A DNA stretch of 50,303 bases from an uncultured Clostridia bacterium (GTDB lineage Bacteria > Bacillota > Clostridia > Oscillospirales > Ruminococcaceae): the NCBI GenBank assembly GCA_944382885.1, contig CALWNT010000100.1, positions 1 to 50,303 on the forward strand, in the 5' to 3' direction. The notes under the pieces were generated by a model. The model did not search any database, had not been told where the DNA came from, and was given only the letters and a program-made list of their open reading frames with translations. Positions 1 to 8,111 of the stretch are shown piece after piece. Numbering within the stretch: the first letter of the stretch is position 1; each line of letters starts with the position of its first letter. Both the position numbers and the translations under genes were made by a program.

Positions 1-136
1 GTGAAGCGTTTTGCCTACTTTGACGCTGATCAAAGTAGGCCGCGTGCGGGGCGGCTCCCCGCATAGCTTTCTTCTTTCTCTGAAAGAAAGTGATAGAGAA
101 AAAGTTCTTTTTAAATAGAAAGATAAAGTTCTGTTT
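1..136 (+). repeat. Right end of a dispersed MITE-like structured repeat (copy C, partial)
   Basis: The window opens inside a third copy of the repeat seen at 14009-14471 and 19169-19518. It starts with GTGAAGCG, which in the full copies is the right arm of a conserved CTTCAC/GTGAAG hairpin. A perfect 10-bp hairpin follows at 15-40 (CCTACTTTGA, loop CGCTGA, TCAAAGTAGG). It occupies the place of the GTCCTTTGG/CCAAAGGAC hairpin of the other copies. A GC hairpin (GCGGGG/CCCCGC) and a TTCTTTC/GAAAGAA hairpin come next. The copy ends at 122-136 with GATAAAGTTCTGTTT, one mismatch from the family end motif. Left end lies outside the window. Confidence 0.6.
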
Positions 137-519
137 ATTCGATGTTTCCTTTTCTTATCGATCAAATTTTGTAGGCTTTCATTTTTGCTCATTCCAAAAA
201 TTCAGACAGAAAGTTTTCAACATTAGAACATGCGGTCAGTGGAAATCTTTTTCATCATTACTATTTGTTTGCTTTAATTATTTAATACTATAAGTATAAA
301 ATCATTAAAACAAAATCTCTACAGGCACAGCTAATTTCTGATTCACAAACATCAGTCATTGAAAAAACTTTCATTTATGGGAACTGTTTTGAGAAAGAAG
401 ATAAATCCTACAGATAGATTTGGGGAAAACAGCGATTTTTCATGGAATTTATGGCAACCCCTTGCAATCCTGCCCAAAAAATGGCATACTGAGAGCAGGT
501 TTCATTTTTTGAAATAAGC
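137..519. other. Intergenic leader with no recognised gene
   Basis: This AT-rich stretch lies between the repeat end and the sodium symporter gene. I see no convincing coding sequence on either strand, no terminator and no known riboswitch. It presumably holds the symporter promoter, but no clear -35/-10 pair stands out. The short open frames here have no ribosome binding site. Confidence 0.5.
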
Positions 520-543
520 TTGCATGATTGGGAGGACAAAAAA

Positions 544-1908
544 GTGGAGGAACAGAGTAGCAGAAGTAAATTCAGTGGAAAAATCGGTTTTGTGCTGGCC
601 GCGGCAGGATCTGCCGTAGGACTTGGCAATCTTTGGCGTTTTCCATATTTGGCGGCGAAATACGGGGGCGGTATTTTCCTGCTGGTTTATATCATACTGG
701 CGGTCACGTTTGGTTTCGCGCTGATGACCGCGGAAGTTGCCCTTGGGCGTAAAACCGGTTTAAGTGTTTCCGGCGCATTTAAAAAGCTGAATAAAAAATG
801 GGCATTTTTAGGTTATATTTCCGCATCTGTACCCATCATTATTTTACCCTATTACAGTGTAATCGGCGGATGGGTCACCAAATATATTGAAACTTATTTT
901 ACCGGTCAAGGCACAGCGGCAGCCGGTGCGGATTATTTTGGCGGATTTATCTCCCAGACTTGGCAGCCCATTTTCTGGTTTGGTATTTTCGTACTGATTA
1001 CCGCTTTGATCGTCTTTTTTGGGGTAGAAAAGGGGATTGAGCGTGTCAGTAAATTTATGATGCCTATTTTAGTGATATTATCTATCGGTATTGCGATTTT
1101 CGTCATTACTCGTCCGGGTTCCTCAGCGGGCCTGAAATATTACTTGATTCCGGATTTTTCCAAATTTTCATCTACCACCATTCTCGCCGCGATTGGACAG
1201 CTTTTCTACTCGATGTCCTTGGCAATGGGAATTATGATTACCTACGGCTCCTACATGAAAAAAGACGTGGATCTGGAAAAATCTGTTCATCAAATTGAAT
1301 ATTTTGATACCGGTTTCGCTTTAATCGCTGGATTGATGATCGTTCCCGGCGTGGCAGTATATTCTGGAGTAGAAAATCTCGATTCTTCCGGACCGGCTTT
1401 GATGTTCCAGGTGCTGCCTCAGGTATTTGACAATATGCCTATGGGTCATTTGATCGGCGGATTATTCTTTATCCTGGTGTTGTTTGCGGCGCTCACTTCT
1501 TCCATCTCCCTGATGGAAACCGTCGTCTCTATTTTCCAGGATAAACTCAAAATCAGCCGCCGGCTTTTGGTGGTACTGGTGACTATCGGTACCTTTGCGA
1601 TTGGTCTGCTTTCTTCGTTGGGCTTCGGTCCTTTGAGCTTTATCGAACCTCTGGGTGCTGGCACATCCTTGCTGGATTTCTTCGATTTTATCAGCAACAG
1701 TGTCATCATGCCGATCGTCGCACTGTTTACCTGTATTTTTGTAGGATATGTCATCAAAACCAAAGCGATTTCCGACGAGGTCAAAATTTCGTCCAAATTC
1801 CATTGGGAAAAATTATTTGTTGTGATGGTTAAGTACATTGCTCCTATCGGGTTAGTCGCAATTTTAATTTCTTCTGTCCTAAATAGTTTGGGTATTGCCA
1901 AAATTTAA
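544..1908 (+). CDS. Sodium-dependent transporter, NSS (neurotransmitter:sodium symporter) family
   Basis: Probable Na+-coupled amino-acid importer in the cytoplasmic membrane. The N-terminus carries the family signature of TM1: an unwound GSAVGLGNLWRFPY segment at about residues 23-36, followed by the YGGGIFLL of TM2. About 11 hydrophobic segments are visible, as in many prokaryotic NSS proteins. I choose GTG at 544 because GGGAGG ends 8 bases upstream. An in-frame TTG at 520 would add 8 residues but has no ribosome binding site. That gives 454 aa, normal for the family. It stands alone between the repeat and a shared terminator. The substrate cannot be read from sequence; tryptophan or another neutral amino acid is typical of bacterial members. 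Confidence 0.88.
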   Translation: MEEQSSRSKFSGKIGFVLAAAGSAVGLGNLWRFPYLAAKYGGGIFLLVYIILAVTFGFALMTAEVALGRKTGLSVSGAFKKLNKKWAFLGYISASVPIIILPYYSVIGGWVTKYIETYFTGQGTAAAGADYFGGFISQTWQPIFWFGIFVLITALIVFFGVEKGIERVSKFMMPILVILSIGIAIFVITRPGSSAGLKYYLIPDFSKFSSTTILAAIGQLFYSMSLAMGIMITYGSYMKKDVDLEKSVHQIEYFDTGFALIAGLMIVPGVAVYSGVENLDSSGPALMFQVLPQVFDNMPMGHLIGGLFFILVLFAALTSSISLMETVVSIFQDKLKISRRLLVVLVTIGTFAIGLLSSLGFGPLSFIEPLGAGTSLLDFFDFISNSVIMPIVALFTCIFVGYVIKTKAISDEVKISSKFHWEKLFVVMVKYIAPIGLVAILISSVLNSLGIAKI

Positions 1909-1920
1909 AGAACCAAAAAA

Positions 1921-1944
1921 GTCCCGGTACAATCGTACCGGGAC
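1921..1944. terminator. Bidirectional intrinsic terminator
   Basis: Perfect 10-bp stem GTCCCGGTAC/GTACCGGGAC with loop AATC. A-run before and T-run after, so it can end both the symporter transcript (+) and lepA (-), which converge here. Confidence 0.9.
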
Positions 1945-1952
1945 TTTTTCTA

Positions 1953-3761
1953 TTAACTGTCTAATTTTAATACCGACATAAACGCTTCCTGGGGAACCTC
2001 TACACTGCCCAGCTGACGCATCCGCTTTTTGCCTTCCTTCTGCTTTTCCAAAAGCTTTTTCTTTCGGGTAATGTCGCCGCCATAGCATTTGGCTAAAACA
2101 TCCTTCCGGAGGGCTTTTACCGTCTCTCTGGCGATAATCTTTCCGCCAACCGCCGCTTGAATCGGTATTTCAAACATCTGACGAGGAATGTTCTCCTTCA
2201 GCTTTTCTGCAATTCTTCTTCCTCTGGAATAAGCCTTGTCCTTATGAACGATAAAGCTCAGAGCGTCTACCACTTCCCCGTTTAGGAGAATATCCAGCTT
2301 GACTAGATCCGAAGGATGATAACCGTTCATTACATAGTCAAAAGAAGCATATCCCTTGGTCCGGGATTTCAAGGCGTCAAAAAAGTCATAGACGATCTCA
2401 TTCAAAGGAAGCTCATAGTGCATTTCCACCCGCGTCTCTTCCAGATACTTCATATCCTTGAAAACGCCCCTGCGTTCCTGACAAAGCTCCATAATATTCC
2501 CCACAAACTCTACTGGGGACAGAATATCCGCCTTTACCATCGGCTCTCTTGCCTGGGAAATGGTAGCTGCATCAGGATAATTGGATGGGTTGTCAATCCG
2601 GACCACTTCTCCGTTTGTCAATTCGATTTCATAAATAACCGACGGAGCCGTGGTAATCAAATCCAGATTAAACTCCCGTTCCAGTCGTTCCTGGATAATC
2701 TCCATATGCAACAGTCCTAAAAAGCCGCAGCGGAAGCCAAAGCCCAACGCTTTCGAGGTTTCCGGCTCAAAGGAAAGAGAGGCGTCGTTCAGCTGTAATT
2801 TTTCCAGAGCCTCTCTTAGGTCACCGTACTTCGCCCCATCCGCCGGATAGATTCCGGAGAACACCATGGGATTTACCTTCCGATAGCCGGGCAAAGGCTC
2901 ACTGGCAGGATTTTCCGCAAGGGTTACGGTATCTCCCACCGTAGTATCACCGATATTTTTAATGCTGGCAGCGATATAGCCTACCTCACCGGAAGAAAGC
3001 TCTTCACAGGGAACCATTGTTTTAGCTCCCATATATCCCAGTTCCACTACCGTAAATTCACTGCCAGAGGCCATCATCCGGATAGCGTCCCCTACTTTCA
3101 CTTTTCCCTCTTTGATACGGACATATACAATGACCCCTTTATAGGCGTCATAATAGGAGTCAAAAATCAGCGCCTTTAAAGGACTTTCATCTAAATCTTC
3201 CGGAGCAGGGATATCGCTTACCACCCGTTCCAACACTTCCTCGATATTGATTCCCATTTTTGCCGAAACTCGAGGCGCATCCATCGCAGGAATCCCCAAA
3301 ACATCCTCTACCTCCTGGCAAACCCGCTCGGGGTCAGCGGAAGGGAGGTCGATTTTATTGACAATGGGAACAATTTCCAGATCGTGTTCTAAAGCCAGAT
3401 AGGTATTCGCCAAGGTTTGAGCTTCGATTCCCTGAGAAGCGTCCACCACCAAAATCGCTCCCTCGCAAGCTGCAAGCGAACGAGATACTTCGTAGTTGAA
3501 GTCCACATGGCCGGGGGTGTCGATCAAATTAAATTCATAGGTATTCCCGTTTTTCGCCTCGTAATTTACCTTGACGGCGCGGGCTTTAATGGTGATTCCT
3601 CTTTCCCGCTCAATATCCATATTATCCAGCAGCTGTTCTTCCATTTCCCGCAGGGCGACCGAACTGGTCTTTTCCAGAATTCGGTCAGCCAGCGTACTTT
3701 TCCCGTGGTCAATATGGGCAATAATCGAAAAATTTCTGATCAATTCTTTCTTCTTTCCCAA
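1953..3761 (-). CDS. lepA: Elongation factor 4 (ribosome back-translocase LepA)
   Basis: Translational GTPase that acts on stalled or mis-translocated ribosomes. The N-terminus has [20 protein letters not shown] (P-loop), followed by RERGITI (switch I), DTPGHVDF (G3) and [10 protein letters not shown] (G4). The C-terminal LepA-specific domain ends [21 protein letters not shown] choose TTG at 3761, where AAAGGTGA lies about 6 bases upstream; this gives 602 aa, the usual LepA length. The longest open frame would start at 3830 and add a 23-residue extension that LepA proteins lack. Single gene with its own promoter, facing the symporter. In many Bacillota lepA sits by hemN/hrcA, so its place here near tRNA-Lys is not the common one. 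Confidence 0.97.
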   Translation of the reverse strand: MGKKKELIRNFSIIAHIDHGKSTLADRILEKTSSVALREMEEQLLDNMDIERERGITIKARAVKVNYEAKNGNTYEFNLIDTPGHVDFNYEVSRSLAACEGAILVVDASQGIEAQTLANTYLALEHDLEIVPIVNKIDLPSADPERVCQEVEDVLGIPAMDAPRVSAKMGINIEEVLERVVSDIPAPEDLDESPLKALIFDSYYDAYKGVIVYVRIKEGKVKVGDAIRMMASGSEFTVVELGYMGAKTMVPCEELSSGEVGYIAASIKNIGDTTVGDTVTLAENPASEPLPGYRKVNPMVFSGIYPADGAKYGDLREALEKLQLNDASLSFEPETSKALGFGFRCGFLGLLHMEIIQERLEREFNLDLITTAPSVIYEIELTNGEVVRIDNPSNYPDAATISQAREPMVKADILSPVEFVGNIMELCQERRGVFKDMKYLEETRVEMHYELPLNEIVYDFFDALKSRTKGYASFDYVMNGYHPSDLVKLDILLNGEVVDALSFIVHKDKAYSRGRRIAEKLKENIPRQMFEIPIQAAVGGKIIARETVKALRKDVLAKCYGGDITRKKKLLEKQKEGKKRMRQLGSVEVPQEAFMSVLKLDS

Positions 3762-3862
3762 GTCTGTCACCTTTCCATTTTTTATTTCTCTTCTTTCAAT
3801 TTGTCCACATTTTCTGACAAGATGATCCAAAATTGATAGACAGGCATAAAACTACATGTTAT

Positions 3863-3891
3863 AGTATATCATAAGAGTTTTTTTCATGCAA
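3863..3891 (-). promoter_or_regulatory. Predicted lepA promoter
   Basis: On the minus strand TTGCAT (3886-3891), 17-bp spacer, TATACT (3863-3868), about 100 bases upstream of the chosen lepA start. Confidence 0.6.
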
Positions 3892-4065
3892 TCGAGATTT
3901 TAAACCAGAAAATCCCAGTTATAATTTTATGGATCATGTGTATCCTATAAATGCCGAGCGAATAAAAACTCCTAAAAGAATCTTGTATCTATTCTCTCGT
4001 TTTTTTGATTTTTTTGATTTTTTCTTGTTAATTGATACAAATTTATGGTTTTTTGAAAAAAAACG

Positions 4066-4094
4066 TTGACTTGTCCTCCTCTTCTTGCTATAAT
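4066..4094 (+). promoter_or_regulatory. Consensus promoter of tRNA-Lys
   Basis: TTGACT (4066-4071), 17-bp spacer, TATAAT (4089-4094). It is near-perfect sigma-A consensus. Predicted transcription start is at about 4101, exactly where the hairpin at 4101-4140 begins. Confidence 0.88.
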
Positions 4095-4100
4095 AAATAA

Positions 4101-4140
4101 GCAGTCAGCGAGGAAAACAATCCTCTACCGGCTGCTTTTT
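4101..4140 (+). terminator. Terminator-like leader hairpin between promoter and tRNA-Lys
   Basis: Starting at the predicted +1: GCAGTC (4101-4106) pairs with GGCTGC (4130-4135) and GAGG (4110-4113) with CCTC (4122-4125). The two helices are separated by a small internal loop, and TTTTT follows at 4136-4140. The shape is that of an intrinsic terminator placed ahead of a tRNA. It may be a processing leader or an attenuator. Confidence 0.55.
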
Positions 4141-4150
4141 ATAGGTGCAT

Positions 4151-4226
4151 GAGCTACTAGCTCAGTTGGCAGAGCATTTGACTTTTAATCAAAGGGTCCG
4201 GGGTTCGAATCCCCGGTTGCTCACCA
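4151..4226 (+). tRNA. tRNA-Lys (anticodon TTT), CCA encoded
   Basis: Full 76-nt cloverleaf. D stem GCTC/GAGC, anticodon stem TTTGA/TCAAA around CTTTTAA (anticodon TTT, lysine), T arm CGGGG-TTCGAAT-CCCCG, and an encoded 3' CCA. The acceptor stem GAGCTAC/GTTGCTC has one U-U mismatch at pair 5-68. It is followed within a few bases by a strong terminator, so it is a single-tRNA transcription unit. Confidence 0.95.
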
Positions 4227-4227
4227 A

Positions 4228-4257
4228 AAACCCGTCAGGCAATAGCTTGACGGGTTT
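4228..4257 (+). terminator. Terminator of tRNA-Lys
   Basis: AAACCCGTCA/TGACGGGTTT stem with a 10-nt loop, followed by a TTTTTCTTTTTT tract. Confidence 0.9.
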
Positions 4258-4321
4258 TTCTTTTTTATAAAATTCCTATCTCGTTTAGTAAAAATTTAAC
4301 TACAGCAATTTTTTCTCCCCC

Positions 4322-4372
4322 CCTAACTATATAGCGGCAGCCGACTTTGCCGGCTGCCGCTATATAGTTAGG
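4322..4372. repeat. 22-bp perfect inverted repeat without a U-tract
   Basis: The arms 4322-4343 and 4351-4372 are perfect reverse complements, with a 7-nt loop (ACTTTGC). It lies directly downstream of the sugar-permease operon (minus strand). On neither strand is it followed by a run of T, so it is not a classical rho-independent terminator. It may be a 3' stabilising hairpin or a remnant of a mobile element. Confidence 0.75.
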
Positions 4373-4388
4373 AGGAAATCTGTTATTT

Positions 4389-5756
4389 CTAACCCTTGAT
4401 GCCTGCGGAAATCACCGATTCTTTGATCTGCCGCTGAAAGACAATTGTCAGCAAAATCACCGGCAGAATGGTCAGAAAGGCAATCCCCATCGTGACATTT
4501 GTTTTGCTCATCGGGTTATTGGAAATATTATAAAGCGCTAAGTTGATCGTCCATAAGGTCGTGCGGTTTGCCGCTCTCAAATACCAGTAAAAATCGTTCC
4601 AAGCTGATACCAATACATTGAGGACAAGCAAAGCGGTAATCGATTTGGACAAAGGCATACAGATTCTGGTAAACGTATAGAACTGAGACGCCCCATCGAT
4701 CCGGGCCGCATCCAATAAATCCTGCGGAAGCTGGTCGAAAAACCCCTTGAACAGGAAGATATAGAAGGCCGATGGATACAAATATGGAAGCAGCATTGCT
4801 CGGTAGTTGTTCAGCGAATCGATCCCCTTCATCATAATCATCTGAGGCAGCACAATACACATAAAGGGTATCATCATGGTAATCAGGAAAAACATCATAA
4901 GGATCTTGGACATTCTCCTGCTGAACAGTCTGGAAAGAGAATAAGCTGTAATCGAACACAATCCGATCTGGGTCAGCACCGCCCACCCCATGACAATCAG
5001 AGTATTAAACAGGAACGCAAACAGGCTGTATTTCTGAATATTTGCTTCATTGGGATACATGTACTTCACAATATCAAAATAGTATTTGAAGGTTTCTACC
5101 ATCAGCAACGGATTTTTATGTAAGCTTATATTGGAAATGGCTCCATCCAGATAAAAACCGTTTGACTCATCTGTCAAATGGGCGGTCATCGGGCTGATCA
5201 GTCCATCCAGATCCTTGTTGTCCGCCTTGGGTTTTCGGTCAATTCCATTGAGGTCAAACTCATACTCCGTGACCTCCAGCGCCTGCTCGTAGCGTTGGCT
5301 ATTCACCAGGGTTTCCCGGTCGAATTTACTCACATTGCGGTACGCGCCGTAGTCCAGCTGTACCTGTAAGGCGGTATTGTGCTGGCGCTGGTAAAACACC
5401 GTTTTACAGTCAACCTGTCCGTATACCTTAATTTCTCCCACGGCGTTGTCGTTAAATTCCGTAGACAGGGCGTACATCGCAAAAATCCCATCCGCCCGCA
5501 TGATATCTTCCAAATTTTCTCCCGTATCCAGGTCGGAATAGTCTAATACGATTTCTACACTTTTGGTACACTCCGGCAGAATATCCGGCGGAAACTTATT
5601 GATCGCAGCGGCGTCCCGCACCGCATAGCTTCCCATCAAGAATAAAGGAAACAAGATTAACAGAATTGAGCCGATGGTAAAGACGTAAGACACGATCGTA
5701 AGCGGGCGGGAAGAACCTACCGCGCGGAATTTTTTCCTGCTTTTTATTCGTTTCAC
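4389..5756 (-). CDS. Carbohydrate ABC transporter permease, MalG-type, with a large extracytoplasmic insert
   Basis: Inner-membrane permease subunit of a CUT1-type sugar importer. TM1 lies at about residues 18-45. The EAA loop that docks the ATPase is clear at about 340-375 (DQLPQDLLDAARIDGAS, then PLSKS), and the C-terminus ends in VISAGIKG, typical of the MalG family. The family is usually about 280 aa; this one is 455 aa. The excess is a hydrophilic block of some 190 residues between TM1 and TM2 (residues about 50-240), which should face outside. Start is GTG at 5756 with AAAGGAAGG upstream. Second permease of a minus-strand operon with the genes at 5842 and 6822. No ATPase gene is nearby, so a shared MsmK-type ATPase is likely. 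The operon has probably lost its promoter (see the binding-protein entry). Confidence 0.88.
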   Translation of the reverse strand: MKRIKSRKKFRAVGSSRPLTIVSYVFTIGSILLILFPLFLMGSYAVRDAAAINKFPPDILPECTKSVEIVLDYSDLDTGENLEDIMRADGIFAMYALSTEFNDNAVGEIKVYGQVDCKTVFYQRQHNTALQVQLDYGAYRNVSKFDRETLVNSQRYEQALEVTEYEFDLNGIDRKPKADNKDLDGLISPMTAHLTDESNGFYLDGAISNISLHKNPLLMVETFKYYFDIVKYMYPNEANIQKYSLFAFLFNTLIVMGWAVLTQIGLCSITAYSLSRLFSRRMSKILMMFFLITMMIPFMCIVLPQMIMMKGIDSLNNYRAMLLPYLYPSAFYIFLFKGFFDQLPQDLLDAARIDGASQFYTFTRICMPLSKSITALLVLNVLVSAWNDFYWYLRAANRTTLWTINLALYNISNNPMSKTNVTMGIAFLTILPVILLTIVFQRQIKESVISAGIKG

Positions 5757-5841
5757 TCCGATTCCTTCCTTTCTGTAATCAAATCATTGGGGCTTTGTGA
5801 AATAAAATCTGGAAAGGGCCGCAGACAGTGTACCGCCCTTT

Positions 5842-6744
5842 TTATTTTTTCTCGGATTTGTCCAATTTCATTTCAACCGCGGTAATAATTGCAATCACGA
5901 CCAGAAGGATTACCCCGGACGCCGCGGCCTTGCCGTAGTTGACGTTCTCCACCATCAAGTTGTTGATGTGAAGGGCAATAGAGGTCGAGGCTCCGTTTGG
6001 CCCACCGGTGGTATACTGCAACGGCTGATCCAAAATCTGCATCGCACCGATTACCGCCAAGATCATCTGAATCATAATGAGGAAGCGAATGTTGGGCAGC
6101 GTAATATACCACAGCCGTTTAAAGCCGTAGCAGCCGTCAATATCCGCAGCCTCGTAAATGTCCCGGTCCACTCCCATGATGGCGGACAGGTACATCAATA
6201 CAGAAAATCCGCCGCCCAAAATACCCGGCAGGATGATGCAAAGCTTTGTCAGCGTCGGATCGGAATACCAGGTCTGGGGTTCTCCGCCAAAGAAGGTGAC
6301 GATGGCGTTGGCAAGTCCGTAATTCGGGTTAAAAATCCATTTCCAAATGATGACGTTGATCGAAAGGGGAATCATCGTCGGGATCAGATACAGGGTAGTA
6401 AACATCCCTCTTCCCCGACGGACCTCGTTTAAAAACAGCGCCTGTATAATCGGGATAAAAAAGGTAATGAGAAGGGACAGCACTGTAAAGATCAAGGTGT
6501 TTTTCCAAGCGCTCCAAAAATCCGCATTTTTAAATAAGGCAATGTAGTTTTCAAAGCCGATAAAATCTCCCGGAGGCTCTGCAACGTCGTAATCGTGCAG
6601 AGAGATCCAGAACGCCTGAAAAGTTGTGTAATAACGAAAGATAAAAGTAAAGACAAGCCCCGGAAGGATAAACAGCCAGGGAGTGACCGCATTTTTAAAG
6701 CGGAGTCCGCCCAGCTTGGCAGGAGGTTTTGTCTTTGTGCTCAT
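5842..6744 (-). CDS. Carbohydrate ABC transporter permease, MalF/UgpA-type
   Basis: Partner permease of the CUT1 importer, 300 aa. Six hydrophobic segments, the first at about residues 19-40 (WLFILPGLVFTFIF). The EAA motif is seen at about residues 195-220 (DIYEAADIDGCYGFKRLWYITLP). Start ATG at 6744 has GGAGGAAT upstream. It lies 77 bp after the binding-protein gene and 85 bp before the second permease, the standard SBP-permease-permease order. It looks intact, but its only likely promoter lay upstream of the truncated binding-protein gene, so its expression is doubtful unless an internal promoter exists. Confidence 0.92.
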   Translation of the reverse strand: MSTKTKPPAKLGGLRFKNAVTPWLFILPGLVFTFIFRYYTTFQAFWISLHDYDVAEPPGDFIGFENYIALFKNADFWSAWKNTLIFTVLSLLITFFIPIIQALFLNEVRRGRGMFTTLYLIPTMIPLSINVIIWKWIFNPNYGLANAIVTFFGGEPQTWYSDPTLTKLCIILPGILGGGFSVLMYLSAIMGVDRDIYEAADIDGCYGFKRLWYITLPNIRFLIMIQMILAVIGAMQILDQPLQYTTGGPNGASTSIALHINNLMVENVNYGKAAASGVILLVVIAIITAVEMKLDKSEKK

Positions 6745-6821
6745 ATTGATTCCTCCTTTGAAAAATATTCAGGAAGAAGCGGGCGGCCTCTTCCTGAACT
6801 TCTCTCAAAAATATCGCTCTG

Positions 6822-8111
6822 CTATTTTCCTGATTCTAAGATATCCTGATTATAGCTGTCTACTGCTTCAGACTGAGCCAATTCCTGCTGTTCCTGGAAA
6901 ACCGCTTTTACGTCCGCATCCGGATCTAAAGCTGTTTTTTCCACTGCTTTGTCTACATAAGTACCCACGATCCCTTTTCCGTAGTATTCCAGGCGTGCAT
7001 GTGGAATGCTGGCGTCTACAACGGCCTGATATTCCGGATTTACATTACCGAGACTAACATCTACGTCGTCCCGAATCACGATCTGAGGAGACGCGCCGCC
7101 CAAATCCGCCGCATCCTTGAGGCCCTGTTCGGTCTCTTCCTTGCTCCGTTCAAAGGTCAACCAGGTCCAAGCTGCGTCTGCCACTTCATCGCTGACGTTG
7201 GAGAAGATAAATCCGCAGTTACCGCCTAACTGTGTCACCTTTTCTCCACTGGGGCCTACCGGAAGCTCTGCAATGCCGATATCGTCAATATTCATTCCCT
7301 GCTGTGTGAACCGGGTAATATCTCCGGACCCAATCAGGGTCATCGCGGCATGACCTGCAGAAAACTCATTCTGCATATTTTCATAGTCTAACGTCAAATC
7401 AGGCTGAATGACATCTGCCGCAATCAATTCTCTGTAGAAATCGATGGCTGTCTCTACCGCTGGATCGTCAAAAGTCAGTTCGATGGTACCATCGTCATTT
7501 TCCTTGGTCAAGTCTCCGCCAGCCTGCCATACGAAGTATTCAAACCACCAGTTCTGCCACTGGGACAGCAGCAGGTTCATCCCCCACTGTCCCTTTTCCG
7601 GTTTGGTGAGCTTTTTGGCGGTCTCCAATAGCTCATCCCAGGTTGCCGGAGGATTCTCTATCCCGGCTTCCGCAAACAGAGCCTTGTTGTAGAACAGCTG
7701 CATGGTATAAGAATCGGACGCTAACGCATAGTATTTACCGTTATATTTGAAGTTGTCTAAAATGGCCTGTTCGAAGTGTTCCCTTTCATCCCAAGTGGCC
7801 ATATAATCATCCAGAGCAAGAGCCATACCGCCATAGGCGTATTTCGCCATATCCGGCTGCCCTACTGCACCGATATCCGGATTGGTGCCGGATGCAAAAG
7901 CAGTAATGTAATCGGTGCCTTCTGCGACAATGACATTATTAAGCTTGATATTCGGGTATTTTTCCTGAAAGCGTTCTTCCCTTCTCTGTCCAGCTTCTGT
8001 CTGGGAAGAAGCGGTCACCCAACGGGTCAACGTAACTTCTTTGTCCCCTGACGAGCCGCTATCGCCGCCGCTGCCGCTGTCACTGCCGGAAGATCCGCAG
8101 CCGATAATCAG
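6822..8111 (-). pseudogene. Extracellular sugar-binding lipoprotein of the ABC importer, 5'-truncated
   Basis: Family-1-like solute-binding protein (TDYITAFASGTNPDIGAVGQ region, then GGMALALDDYM). In the mature part the body reads normally to its C-terminus. Going upstream, the frame gives a Ser/Gly-rich linker (8040-8096), a cysteine codon at 8097-8099 and LIIG before it, which is a plausible lipobox. Beyond that, no hydrophobic signal peptide follows and there is no ATG, GTG or TTG in frame before a stop. The only start-like codon is a TTG at 8030, inside the mature domain, without a ribosome binding site. The same bases upstream encode the head of the divergent kinase. So signal peptide, start codon and promoter appear deleted. 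An assembly error is the alternative. Confidence 0.75.

Noticed and set aside
1446..1901. Minus-strand 151-aa open frame inside the symporter gene.
   Set aside because: Shadow of the real gene; no ribosome binding site and no sensible protein pattern.
4322..4372. Calling the 22-bp palindrome a standard rho-independent terminator.
   Set aside because: No T-run follows on either strand.
8041..8100. True N-terminus of the sensor kinase (Pro/Leu/Ser-rich).
   Set aside because: These codons are the antisense of the Ser/Gly lipoprotein linker of the binding protein, the TTG has no ribosome binding site, and no TM helix is encoded.
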